Source: Drosophila miranda (Eukaryota; Arthropoda; Insecta; Diptera; Drosophilidae). From it: a DNA stretch of 64,000 nt. The stretch is taken from positions 3,782,001 to 3,846,000 of the forward strand of contig NC_046676.1 of the NCBI RefSeq assembly GCF_003369915.1. The letters run 5' to 3'. A program made the position numbers and the translations under genes. The notes under the pieces were generated by a model, which searched no databases, was not told the origin of the DNA, and saw nothing but the letters and a program-made list of their open reading frames with translations. Below, piece after piece: positions 11,801 to 24,100 of this stretch. Every line of letters starts with the position of its first letter. The first letter of the stretch is position 1.

Positions 11801-13902
11801 AAAAGAAACAAGAACAGAACTGAGGCAAAACAAATATAAAGTTACACTTTTGACAGCTTGCAATTTGGTTAATTTATTACCTAAAACGTAACAAAAGATG
11901 AGAATCTGTCACTTATTGTTCCATTTGTTATTGTCTTGAGTGGCCTGGGCTATTAATTAATTGTAACCATCGTATTATCCACTTACCCGCCGCAGTCCCA
12001 TCCCCAGCCCCAGCCCCAGCCCCAGAGGGAGTTTAGATACTCACGTTTCGTGCTCCATGCCGGCTCGCAGTTCTGCCAAGGAAGCGTGGTGCCCAGGGAG
12101 GCAAACATATAGAATATCGTCCAAGCAATGATTAGGTTATAGTAGAGCATAACAATAGCCGATACCAGGATCATGCCAGTACCTAGGCCGCGGAACAGAG
12201 GGCAGAAGCGCCTGTATACGGCCACTGGTCCCAAAGCAGCGTATTGGCCAAACGACAGTTCCATGAACATTAGGGGTAGCCCCGCAATCACCAGCATTAT
12301 GGTGAAGGGAATCAGAAAAGCACCTGAAGAGGATACAACAGATAGATGTGAACAAGTACGATCAAGCAATGAATGCGCGCTTCGGCTGGCCGATGCTTCG
12401 AAAACCTTTAATTAAGAAAGAAGACTTTTCTAATTAACAATCCTTCGAATGGTATGGCACTTAACTTATGAGAGCTTTTCACTCAATCTTCAATTGGAAA
12501 GAACCATACTAACGTATCGTAACCAATAGTCAGTCACACGGACTAAACACGGAAAAGCACATTCATTTTATTCTTCTTTTCCATTTTAAGAGTACTTTAC
12601 AATACCTGGTTGGAAATGTAGTATATCCTAACGGTGATAGTTATAAAAAAACTCAAAAATAGCAATATGTACTACCCGAAAGGGGACGGAGGACAAGAAG
12701 AATGTTACATATGTATGTGTCAGCATCGGTGACACTTACCTCCGCCGTTGTTGTAGCACAGATAGGGAAAGCGCCAGACGTTTCCCAAGCCCACGGAGTA
12801 GCCCAAAAGCGAGAGTAGAAAGTCGAAGCGACCGCTCCAATTGCCGCGCTCCGGCTCTGCCCCGCCATCGGCAGCCTCCACGAGCGCGGCATCGAGTGTG
12901 ACCAGAGCAGTGCCAGAGGCGCAGCCAGCAATGCTTAACGCTGTGGGCGTGGTGCTCATTTGCGCGGCTGCTTTGGATGCCTTCGGTGCTGAGACAACGT
13001 CCTTGGCCAAGGCCGTTGCATTAGATGGGCAGACAACCCCAGAGGGCAGAGCTCCCACCGCTGCTCCCGCTACTGGTGCGTTTCCTCTTCCTCCGCCTCC
13101 GCCTCCGCCTCCGCCCCCGCCTCCGATGACCGCTTCTGCAGCGCTCTTCTTGCCCAGTGCCTTTGGTCCCGGAATGTCGATGGTGGTGAAGCGATCTTCG
13201 TTTTGCTGAAATGAACAGCACAAAAAATAATATTTTTGCAGACTTGGATTTGGGGGTGAGGGACAGTCGAGGGAACAGCCGCCAACCGTTTGGCCCGCCG
13301 CCAATTGTCGCAGTTCAGCGGGTTCAGTCTTGCCTATTGACCAATCATAATTGATAACACTCTATGAATGAAATCGATAGACTTTTCCTGATAGACCTGG
13401 AGCTCCAAATATCGAAAAAACGTAAATATATATACTCCGAACAGTCATAACTTGAGTATTTTTCAGCTAGCTGTGAAGGAACTTGCAATTTTGATAAGCC
13501 TTTGAGTTTCCGAGTAGCTGTTAATATAGTCCAAGTCTATCAGATAAAAGCAGTTTTATTTCAGAAAAATATAGTACTGATGGGGCACAATTTAAGTACC
13601 GTCCATTCAGATCAGTTGCCAACAAAAATAACTTAAAAAATATAAATTCCTAATTTTTAAATTAAAATATTCATATCTTAGCATTGGCAAGTCGGCGAGT
13701 CGGAAAGTTTATCTGGGACGGATGAGGCTGCAGTTCGATGCTCTCATCTTTACTAAGAGCTTGGGCAACGATTATAGCGAAATGTGGAATATCGGCTCCA
13801 ACTGCCACTTACCTCCCACAGATCCACATCCAGCCTAGTGCTCGACTCCTTGTTAGGCTTTAGACCTTTCATTTTAGCTTTACTCTTCGATTTCTTGTCC
13901 AT
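5689..13902 (-). CDS. GlyT: SLC6 Na+/Cl- dependent neurotransmitter transporter, glycine-type
   Basis: Coding exons: 13902-13813, 13205-12740, 12323-12045, 7501-7348, 7284-7017, 6960-6857, 6802-6436, 6370-6161, 6102-5689; together 783 residues with all phases consistent. The protein is a plasma-membrane symporter clearing an amino-acid transmitter with Na+ and Cl-. It has a 150-residue cytoplasmic N-terminus with a 12-Gly run, then TM1 with [20 protein letters not shown] at about 165-185. The Gly where monoamine carriers have Asp points to an amino-acid substrate. The large extracellular loop (about 270-330) has NGT, NST and NIT glycosylation sites. TM6 reads [20 protein letters not shown], close to GlyT proteins. 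Start chosen at the first ATG of exon 1. The gene corresponds, from memory, to D. melanogaster CG5549 at 60A. The substrate is inferred from family resemblance. The stop is followed by an open extension described separately. Confidence 0.88.
7502..12044 (-). other. Large intron of GlyT-like gene
   Basis: This 4.5-kb intron separates the TM3-region exon from the extracellular-loop exon. I see no nested gene. It holds many simple repeats: a run of about 16 C at 8807-8822 followed by (AC)n to 8862, an (AAGGCG)n run near 9785-9812, (TGTGTC)n near 9901-9942, (CAGTTCC)n near 10258-10290 and (ATACAT)n near 10496-10530. Confidence 0.7.
13206..13812 (-). other. First coding intron of GlyT-like gene
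   Basis: A 607-bp intron with donor GTAAGT after codon 30 and acceptor TTTCAG before the QNEDRF codons. It is AT-rich with no other feature seen. Confidence 0.8.
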
Positions 13903-15322
13903 GGTTTACTGCTGTCCTTTTCGAGTGGTTTGCTTTTTCGCGCAGAGCTGCTTAGATGAATTTTCTCAATGAGCTTGTCGATGCTGTGGAAACTGCTGCT
14001 GCTTTTCCTACTGTCTCTGCGGGCAAAGCTGCCGTTAATTGCATTCTATTCTCTGCCCCAATTTTGCTCTATTTCCTCTTGCTGATGGGTTTTTGATTTT
14101 ATAGTCCGTAGAAATTTGTATCTCGTTCTCCACTTCAGCTGCTAGATGTTCCCTGTGATTAATGCGATTTCCTGCATGAATTATAACTTTTAGGCAAACT
14201 GATGCCTTTGCCTTGCCCTGCGGCCGAGCTTCCACGGGCAGATTCTCTCGATAAATTGTTGCAGCAGAGCTGTACGAGTAAAAATTCAGTAAAGTTATGT
14301 GAGGGAAACTTTCATTACTGAGAGAATACATCAATCTGAATACCATTTAAAATAGAAGCTAGTTAAATAAACTGCATTAAGTGGCGCGATTATGAGCGAC
14401 AGCTGATGGGAATAATGAACACAAAATATTTAACACACAGATTTCGTTGTTTCCAATAATAATATAGAATAATGAATAACAAATACTAGAGAATGAAACA
14501 TTACAAGTTCGATTTTGATTTTAAGGGTTTTTAAAGGTTTCTCGTATCGTCAAAATTGTCCTTGCCACCGATTTTCGCCCTCCGTGAGGGTTTGCTTCAT
14601 TGCGAGTCTTCTCTTAGAAACTCTGAGACCTACATAGGTGCTCATAAAGACGGACAGACGAAACCCCTCAAAGTTAAAGCAAGAATCATTTTTGATTGAA
14701 CGGTATCCACCTACATACACATGTACACAAGTCTGTGTACATTTTATAACGTTAATCAACGTTAATCAAAATCGGAGTCACGTCTTAGCCACTGCACAAA
14801 TTTTTGACCGAGCGCTCAAAAAACTAACGCGTCGTCAATGGCACTTGCTGTTGGTCACCCACGCACACATTTACCGGGACTCATACAAATATGATAGTGC
14901 CCGTATATACATATATGTACATATGTACATATGTACATGCAGGCGAACTGACAAATATTGCGTATACGTATATGTATAGTGTGCCCACAACAACAGCGTG
15001 TTTTATCGAGATGAGGATGAGATGGTGTGCTTTTGCCCAGTATTCCGGGTATTCCGCTCGGTCACGTTTCTTGTGTGTTTCTTTTTATGTGCCATTTTCT
15101 TGGCTGCAGCTGTCTGTCGCTACTGTTGTTGTTTCCCCAGCACAATTTGTTGACAGCCTCGTAATTAGGCCGTCGAATTTATCTTTAACCTAGCTAGCTG
15201 GTTAATGGCGTTAATGATGGTGATGGTGACCTCCCGCAACTTGCCAGATAGGGCATAAAAGTAATAAACCAAAATGCAATTTTCGCAGGTTGAATTATGG
15301 TCAGTGGAAAACTAAGAAGTCT
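13903..15322. other. Upstream region of GlyT-like gene
   Basis: This stretch probably carries the 5' UTR and promoter of the minus-strand transporter. I cannot place a start site. A run of overlapping TACATA/CATATG palindromes lies at 14908-14940, and no coding exon is evident. Confidence 0.4.
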
Positions 15323-15340
15323 AGCCGGTTCTCTCCCACT
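15323..15340. repeat. Target-site duplication, left copy
   Basis: The 18-bp sequence agccggttctctcccact occurs here and again, identically, at 16801-16818, exactly bounding the LINE insertion. Confidence 0.9.
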
Positions 15341-16800
15341 ATTTGTGGACGTTGACATGCAATGACTGCATCTTTCAAGAGGCGATGCAGTTACTGCACC
15401 GTCAAGTGGCCCGTGTGACACCAGCAGAAGGCTGTTACGCGCGGATCCCAGGCAAAACGCAGCCCTCCTCCCGCCCAACCGACCGAGGGGCGCTGCCGCA
15501 TGACGCGCGGTGCGTAGCCGAACCGAACGCGAACATGCAAGAAAGATAGCTATTAGACTAACATTCGAGGAAAATTAGTACTAAACTTACTAAGAAACTA
15601 AGCATGCAATCAAAGTACAAATACCACTACAGTTACTAATTAATAGAAAGGTGTGTAAGGATTAATAATTTAATAAGAGGAAGAGAATTAGTGGTGGATA
15701 TAATATGGTAGAGGGAATTATAATCCGAGCATAAGACCCTAAACGGTTCATGCAAGGAATAATTCGATCTACAAAGTGGAAGGAACAACGGTATAAAATT
15801 TCTAGTCAGTCTAATAGGAATCGTGAAGTTTATGCGGCTCAACAGATCAGGGCTGTCTATGTCACCCCTGATCAAGTTGTGCATAAATATCACACCAAGC
15901 ATTTTTCTACGGTTAACTAAGGATGGGAGGTTTACTAATAGTAGTCTACTAGAGTAAGATGGGAGTCTTACACCCGCATCCCAGTTAAGGCCCCGCAGAG
16001 CAAAGAGTAAAAAGTTTTTCTGTACTGATTCTATACGGTCCTGGTGTACTTTGTACTGAGGGCACCATACACAGGAGCCGTATTCTAAGATCGGACGAAT
16101 AAGCGAGGTATAGAGAGTCTTTGTTATATAGGGGTCGTCAAATTCCTTTGACCACCTCTTTATAAACCCAAGCACGCCCATGGCCTTATTTACCATGGTA
16201 GAAATGTGTTCGGAAAACTTTAACTTGGGGTCTAACATAACACCCAGATCATCCACCAGGGTAATTCTCTCAAGAGAACCACCAAATAGGGTGTAGGGAG
16301 CCAACAAAGGACTAGAACGATGAAATGTCATAACTTTGCATTTTGAGGCATTAAGGTGTAACAAGTTTGCACAACACCATGACTGAAAGTTATTGAGATC
16401 GGATTGCAAGCGAGAATGAAATGAAATGTCCTTGTACTGGACACAGAGTTTAACATCATCCGCATACATAAGTACTCGAGAGTATGTTAATACTGAAGGT
16501 AAGTCATTAATAAAGAGTGTGAAGAGTAAGGGGCCTAGATGGCTGCCTTGTGGTACTCCCGAAGAAACCTTTACTGGTAAAGAGAGGGAGTTTTTGAAGA
16601 GGACTCTTTGAGACCTAGAACAAAGATAGCTAGAAACCCTAAAAGGTCAAGTTTATGCGCTAAAAGGGAATGGTTTACAGAGTCGAATGCTTTACTAAAG
16701 TCGGTGTAAATAACATCCGTCTGTAAGTTACATTGAAAGCCTTTAATAATGAAAGAGGTAAACTCTAACAAGTTCGTGGTGGTTGATCGGTTCTCCGGTG
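15341..16800 (-). mobile_element. 5'-truncated non-LTR retrotransposon (CR1/Jockey-like LINE)
   Basis: The insert encodes, on the minus strand, the middle and end of a reverse transcriptase. Visible motifs are RSTTTNLLEFTSF at the truncated 5' edge (about 16790), YTDFSKAFDSVNH near 16710, SSGVPQGSHLGPLL near 16550, the catalytic YADD at 16466-16455 and a thumb/C-terminal region ending at a stop at 15636. About 295 bp of 3' UTR follow. A frameshift with loss of roughly a dozen codons near 16620-16650 breaks the frame, so the copy is inactive. There is no A-rich tail at its 3' border (15341), which fits CR1-type tails better than Jockey. The clade assignment is tentative. Confidence 0.88.
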
Positions 16801-16818
16801 AGCCGGTTCTCTCCCACT
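16801..16818. repeat. Target-site duplication, right copy
   Basis: This is the exact copy of the 18 bp at 15323-15340; together they mark a target-primed insertion event that has not yet decayed. Confidence 0.9.
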
Positions 16819-19773
16819 TTTCGCTTTATTCGACCAAATTCTAGTTCTGTACTGGTCGTTTCCGTTGCTTGTGGAATTGGCTTAGCAAATAGTTTCTAAT
16901 GAGTCCTGTAATTACCGGAGGCAGATTGAGGCATGCGATGCAGCTACAACACAAAAACAACTGGAAAACATTTAGCTTTTTGTTGATTTTGCCTGTGTAC
17001 AGTTGAAACATTTGGCAGACAACTCGCCACTCGATCTGACAATGAGAGGTGGCAAGCGGAAGAGAAAAAGTTACCCTTTAACGTGAAACGTGGGACGTGA
17101 AAGGGGAAAAATGAAGTGTGATGTGTGAAGTGTGGGAAAAGTTTCGTCCAGAGCAAAAGGGGTCATCGGCGATGGCCACTACGGCGAAGGTCGAATTTGG
17201 GAAAGACCCACGTATGTGTATTTCTTTGGTATGTGCGAATAAAAACGTGAATATTGGAGCTTAAAGGGTATAAGTTGGGCGGCGAAGTTTGCTTCCTTTC
17301 TGGTTTTTATTAAGGTTTTGCTTTGGTTTTACTATGTGCTTTTTGCGGATACATATTTCCAAACAAGTTTCAGTTCGAATCTTTGGGAAAATCTAAAAAT
17401 CCTTGCAGGTTATTTATCATACTTAATCAAAAATCAGTGTGGAACTATTTTACTCTTGACGTGTGCGGGGAAGGTTCCCCTTCCAATCCTTCCCCGCTTC
17501 GCCCCGCCGCTCTGAATGCGGTCTGTTAGTGTTTGGTCAATTCGAGTGTGAAAATGATTTCGAGCTTCCGCTTTCGCGCTTATTTACACTTGATGAGAGC
17601 TCGGGAGAAGGGTGGAGGGGCGGGCTGCTGGTGGAAGGGGGAGTTGCATCTAATGACCTTGGCAATGTGCAACACAGTCGGGGCTGCAGCTGTAGCTGTA
17701 GCTGTAGCTGTAGCTGTAGCGAACATTTAACATGAGCAGCGTTCTAAATTTTCCGTCCCACTTTTTGCTATTCGCTCGCAGCATTTGCCGCCTTTTTTTC
17801 TTTTTGATGTTTTTATGCGAAAGTTACATTTTTTTCGGCTTGGCACCCAAGGCGAGACACGAGGCGCGAGAGACCTTCATTGTCATCACGATGATGATGC
17901 TGTTGCTGCCCAAGTCTCGGCAATTATTAAGGGGCAAGCCCAGAGCACTTGAACTTGATCCACACGAAGGTTGCCCACAAACAGCAAACAAGGAGAGGGG
18001 GATGGACATGCCACGACCCTGTGCTGGAGAGGGTTGAGGACTGTTCTGTTATGATGCAGTGGTTGGCCAGCATTTGTATTCATTCAGGCCTGGGCACGTA
18101 GAGCAAGCTGTTCATCTTTTTTTCTCTGTAAGCATTTTACCATTTTCTGTTGCATCTGCATCTGCATCTGCATCTGCATCTGCATTCAGCAGCAAAACGA
18201 CAATTGAGCAATCAGTGGTGCTATTTGCTCGGGTAAGTCTTTTGCAAGTGTTGGTTGTTAAATCGCCGTATTATTTGACAACCAAGCCTCCAATGGTCGT
18301 TTCGGGAGCGGCAATACCGAGCTTGGTCTCACGCCGCTGCCATATCTGGTGTCAGCCAACGACATCGATTATTTATTTGGCCAAGAGCAGCCTGACCATT
18401 GTCAGAGCCCAGGGGATACGTGCAAATGTACCGCATCTACTCCCGTCCCTCTAACCGGATAACATCTTCCTCATTTGTCAGGCAGCCTGACTCACACCTT
18501 GGATTACCCGTCGTCACCTCATTAAATATTCATCGCCTTCTTCATCGTCTGTCGCCCTTCGCTGTCATTTTCCTGGTAATCGCAAATTCAGCGCTAAATC
18601 ACAATGAAAAAGCGCGTTATGAGGCATTTCAAGTGATTTTCTCTTGGGAAGATGAAATTTTAAATCACTATTTGATTAAATTGTGCAAAATATGAGAGCA
18701 ATGGTGAGCCGTAAAGTTTCGTAAGTTCTGATATTTCCGATATTTTCAGAATTAGCATTTACACAGATTTCCCATTAACGAGCTTTCCACAACTTCTAAT
18801 GGGATAAAGATTCTGCTTATACTGAACCTTGAGGACTCCAAATGCAATTCATTTGAATTTCTGAATTTAAAACGGAAAAGCTAGAGGAAAACGTGGGGAA
18901 AACAAGAAAATACTCATAGAAAGGGGCTGCCGCGAAGAGTAAAGATGGGATTGTGATGGGGATGGGGATGGGGATGGGGATGAGGATGGGGATGGGGGGT
19001 TGACAGCGAAAAAGTGAACTAATGTCTGGAAACAGCTTCATATCTCGGTTCGCTGTTTTTTCACTTAAGTTTCGGCACCTTCTTTTCGGTTTTCCCCTTT
19101 GCATACATTCACATAATTTCGAGTCTGTCTGTACCTGAGTGGGTTTTCCTCTGCATCTGCATGCGCATGGCTGTTTGTATATTGCTCAGCAAATGCGAGT
19201 GTACTGCTCGCACTCGCTCGAAATTTGCAATTGAAATGTAATCTCTCAGCACCAGTGGTATAGTTTTATTTGGTTTACGGCAAATGCAGCAGGGCCCAAA
19301 TGGCAGATTTACTGCTTTCAGACATCCCCAAAGGGGCGGCATGGACATCAGACCGGTGCTTAACTTAACCATTTAAAAAAGAATGAGCGTTCGCGTTGTG
19401 ATTCAAGAAGAATCACATCCCATTAACACAATGACCGTGGGTTTTGCATTACGGCACGATCCAGGCCACACTACATAGGTCGGAGTCGGTACGGGCCATA
19501 CAATTTTGTGGTGGATAGCTGAAAGCGGATAGCCCTTTACCTGACTGTGCGGGCAATGGGCTTTAGTCCCTGACTTTTACTTTTTAATTGATCTTGCAAT
19601 TTGTGCAGCGAGCGTTCGAAAAAGAATTAGCGCAACTTGTAGTGACTAAAGTTGGAGTGAGCTGGCGCTTTGTTGGGCACCTGGAAACAGTTTGGATAAA
19701 TTTGTTTTAAACGCCTTGTCTCTGCGCAGTAACAGCTGTTTTAGATGTAATGGGCTGCGGCTGGTGGGCCAGG
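16819..19773. other. Non-coding spacer with hexamer repeats
   Basis: No gene is supported. Simple repeats include (GCTGTA)n at about 17683-17720, (GCATCT)n at about 18149-18186 and (GGGGAT)n at about 18955-18995. These generate low-complexity open frames without coding meaning. Confidence 0.6.
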
Positions 19774-19809
19774 TCAGTACGGGAATGGATTAGCGAGTCT
19801 ATGGGTCGT
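19774..19809 (+). promoter_or_regulatory. Candidate Inr/DPE core promoter
   Basis: An initiator-like TCAGTA at 19774-19779 (A+1 at 19776) is followed by a DPE-like GGTCGT at 19804-19809, about one base off the ideal spacing. It sits 53 bp upstream of the ATG of the downstream membrane-protein gene. It is seen by eye only. Confidence 0.3.
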
Positions 19810-19831
19810 TTAGTAGCAGTTGAACAGCAGA

Positions 19832-20543
19832 ATGAACAAGGATGCCACGAAGACTGCCAAGTGGGTGCTTTTGGTGCCCTTCATCCTGTGTGTCCGACTG
19901 TGCAAGAGCAAAGCCAGTGACAACATCACGGGTAAGTTTTCTGGGAATCCCGAGAGAAATGCGTTTGAATTGGTTTGGTAGTTTTCCTTTTCTATAAATT
20001 CCTCGAAAGACTTTGACTGGCTAAATGAGACGCAGCTGCTGCAAGTGGATGGCTCTGACAATGGCACAGATTCCACCGAACCCATCCCGGATTTGCATTT
20101 GCAGTTGCACAACATCACTGTCAATTGCCATCCGTGCAACAACAGCAACAGTGGCAGAAGTACGGATTCCAACGTCCCGCTGGAGCAGCTGGTGCATCAT
20201 CAGCAAATTGTTCGACTTGCTTTCATGGCCTTGCTGCTGCACATTCTCGTTGTGGGCGTGGGTGAGTTTGCAGCACAGCAGAATCTCTTTCCTAACATTC
20301 CTTACCCTTCCCCGACCCTCGCTTTGCGCTCCAGCATTCATCATCTACAGCTGCGTGTACTGGAAGAGCCGGGCCCTAAAGAGGCGCCACAGACTGAACG
20401 CCCAGGGCACCCTGCAGCTCTCCGCCCTACAGCATCGGCATGTAACCAGCACTCAGAGCTGTTCCTGCCACGAATGCCAGCTGTCCGGGCGAATACTGCA
20501 CGGCCTGATCGTTCAGCAGTTCCAGGAGATTGCCGAATGTTGA
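19832..20543 (+). CDS. Unrecognised single-pass membrane glycoprotein
   Basis: I do not recognise the family. Exons 19832-19931, 20010-20261 and 20335-20543 join in phase to give 186 residues; both introns are under 80 bp with good GTAAGT/GTGAGT donors. Residues about 10-28 form a hydrophobic leader. The following 80-residue ectodomain carries several N-glycosylation motifs (NIT, NET, NGT, NIT, NNS) and a CHPC pair. A transmembrane helix at about 105-125 is followed by a basic stop-transfer segment (KSRALKRRHR) and a short cytoplasmic tail with SCSCHEC. This is the topology of a small type I receptor or adhesion protein. Conserved phases and splice sites support a real gene; its function is unknown. 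Confidence 0.68.
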
Positions 20544-21113
20544 GCAAATGGACAAACACTTTGACAACCACCTTCTGCTACATACTATATACAAGTTATA
20601 TTCTTGGTTAGGAAACATTGTTTCTGCATAATTTGGAGTCAAGGTCACAATATATATTTCCCAATGCAACATTCGCTTGGTAGTAGTTGTACATACAGAT
20701 TTCGTATATCCTTGCATACATGTGAATGGCTGCCCCTTGTCCCCCTTTACTATCGTCCCTCTGCCTCGAACGAGACACGCTTCAAAGGACATAAATGTCA
20801 ATGCAATGTCAATAACTAATTCAATCGCACACATGCAGACATTCATACTCGTACTGGCACAGATACTGAAACAGACATGTCGGCAGTTGCATTGTCGTCA
20901 AAATGCACCAACATCTGACGATGGAGACAGAGGGAAACAGAGAGAGTCGGAGGGGTGCGAGCGGCCCACTCCACAAAGGTCAAAGTTCATCATCATTTAC
21001 AGCAGGCTACCCTAACCCTTCTTGGTTCAACATTTCTTTCGCTTTCCACTTCTCGAGTTCGTCTCTACTTCCCGCACGTCCGCATTAATGAATACAAATA
21101 ATCCGATTAGTCA

Positions 21114-21152
<39 letters not shown>

Positions 21153-24100
21153 TTCTCACACACCGTCCAATCGAAATAATGAAAATAATATTTTGTTGGG
21201 TTGAACTTGATTGGTTCTCTCAATTATTTTTAAATATTAATTATTATTATATGTATATGTATATTATTAGCTATTTTTATTATTGCACTTCCTTATACAT
21301 ACATAAATAATAAATAATAATGTAAGATGTACTATCAAATGGCATTAAAAAGAATAGCATCGTATGAGTCGCTTCGAAAATGGACGAACGTTAAATTACA
21401 TAACAAACTGAATGTGATGAATATATATATGTATATGTATATTGTTTATGTACATATGTATTTAAGTTAATGTATAGCCATATCATACATAACTAGGTAT
21501 GGTTTTTATTATTTTTGATTTCCATTTGCATAAATACGAAAAAAAAAAAAAAGAAGTAAACTTGAGCTCAAGTCGAAGCAAATACGCACAGGACGCCAGC
21601 AGGGACTGGGACAAGGACAGGGACAGGGACAGGGACAGCCCAATGCCAGAACAGACGCTTGCGAGAGAAGGAAACAACGCACGTTCATGTCGAACAGGAA
21701 GGAAGCCAGGCGGTACGGCACACAGGAAGGGAACAAAAGCCAGAAGAGGAGATGAGAGCGCTCAGAAGCCAAGGGCAAGGATTCTAAGGTAACAAAAACA
21801 ACAACAGCAACAGCAATAACTAGTACAAAAGCCACGACAACTACAACAATAAACACAAAATCCCGACATAGACATTCCAATAACAATGAGTAACAACAAA
21901 ATAAGGAAAAAGAAAAGGTAGAGCTAGAACGACAGAGAAAGAAAGAAAGAAAGGCAGTAAAACCGAGCAACCGAGCTTCTGCCAGAAAAAGCCGTGAACC
22001 CACTAGGAATTGAGCGGGTGGAGGGGGAGGCTGGAATTAATTTTGCGTTCATTCAGGCCACAGCGAATGGCCCGGGGCAAGGGGCGGACTTTGGAGGATG
22101 CCATTGGGGGGGCTGGGCTGGGCTGGGCATTGCATTCCCTCAAAGCGATAGTAGGGAGGAGAGTCAACTTGTGGCAAAAGTTTGCAAAGCCCGAACTATA
22201 CATTTAGACCCAAATGGGATGCAGCTGAGGGCGGGCCCATGACATGGAATTCGCAAACCTATTGAAATACAGGGAACGATAATGGATATTAAGGGAAATT
22301 AATCAAGCATGACAAAAAGCACGAATTTCCGTTTAAAATGAATTTACAAATTTTTCTGAATAAATACCTGACTGATTAATTCTGAATCATTCGGATTGAT
22401 TCATTTGTTCAACTTTCCAAAAAGTATACTACAGAAATGCAGAATTGTTGTGCGATATTTCATGTCCATTTGGCCATTCCTGGAACCTGCCTCATCCATC
22501 CATGCCTGAAACTGGCCAGTGTAGCAATACAATAATAAAGCTGAATTCCCAGATAATTGACCAGACAATGAAGTTAGCTGGGAACAAAGAATAAAGGTGA
22601 AGGGTGAACAGAATGGCCCGGCTGCGCAATTCGATCTCATTTAATTAGGTTTGGCAACGTCAGCCCAGGACCGCGGACCGTGCACCGATGACCGTAGCTC
22701 GGACTGTAGCTTTCATTACGCTCGTCACGATTTGTTTGTTAATTGTTTTAAATATTTTCTGGGTTAAGCAATCGCACAAAAGGCCCGAAGGACACACGCA
22801 CCAGAACAGGCTATGGCCCCTAACTTTTATATTCTTATATTTTATATATATATATCCTATTTTTACTATGAATAAAAAAAAAAAAAAGGCTATGGCCCAC
22901 TCTCACAGTTATACAAATACGAATACAAATACGTAAACGTATACGAGTACGAGTATATACAACTTTCCATTAAACGCTACTTACACAATTAAACTTTTCG
23001 GTCTTTTTTTTCTTTTCTAAGCTTCTGCTGGCCTGTGCTGTAGAATCTTTGCTGCGAGCTTAAACGATTTTTGTTGCAACGCTGTTGCAGTAGAGTTTGT
23101 GGTTCGTGTTGTTGTTTTTGTAAGACTTAGTTCCTCGTTTCTCGAAATTGTTATAGCCACAGGGAAACGTCCAAACAGGCGGACCGTTCAAAAGCGACTT
23201 AAATCGAAACGGAAGCCCCAGCAGCAGCCAGGACTAACGACAACCCAACTACTGGCATTGGGCAAGGTGGGCGGTGTATTCGCTCTCTTTCTGGCAGGGA
23301 GAGAGCTTTTGTGCATTTGAGAGGGAAAGCTCTACGCTGCTCTCACTAGCCATAAACATGTATTGCTGCGGCTGGGCGGTGCTTTTGATTTGCAATTTGA
23401 TTTACTGCGAACGGGGATCGGAGCGGGTAGGGATGGGGATTGGGACTGGGACTGGCAGTGCTGCTGGAGTGCGATGCAGCGCTAAGCTCTCAATTCTCTT
23501 TGTGGGTGGAAGGGGCTTTCCACTGAATTGGTCCTTGAATAATAATTCACTTAATTATGAATGTGTGGGCGGGGTGAATCCGTGCGCGTGGCACGTTGCA
23601 ATGCCTCTTGTTGCCGCGTTTTGTTGTGGGAGTTGCGTCCCTGAAACGTTACAGGCAACTCGCTCCGGCACAACAATGCGTTATTTGGTAAGATTGGGCA
23701 AAACTACTACGCTTAAACGCTAAGAACAGTAGAAACATGATACCTAACCATAGTCAAATCATCTGATCACTGTTGTAAACACGAACCCAAAATCATCTGA
23801 AAAGGTAATATCTTTATTGAATGTCATGCATTATTTGTAGTGGGAAGGTAATATAACTAACAGCTACCAGCAAATGAGCTATGATCCTCCCACAGTGGCC
23901 GTCATCCTTTGCATAGTTGGGTATTTTTGCTGGAAAGGCCAATAACATAACTGTTTGACGGCCTCCGAAAGAGGCGGCGACCTTCAAACACAAACACACG
24001 CACACACACCCACTACGACGATAAGGCTGCCTCGACCTAGGCACTGAAAACGCTTTGCCTCCGGGAGAGAGAGAGAGAACCACGAGAGAGTACGTCCCAT

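Noticed and set aside
12841..13209. Plus-strand frame with a polyproline run
   Set aside because: It is antisense to the poly-Gly exon of the SLC6 gene, whose phases and motifs are secure.
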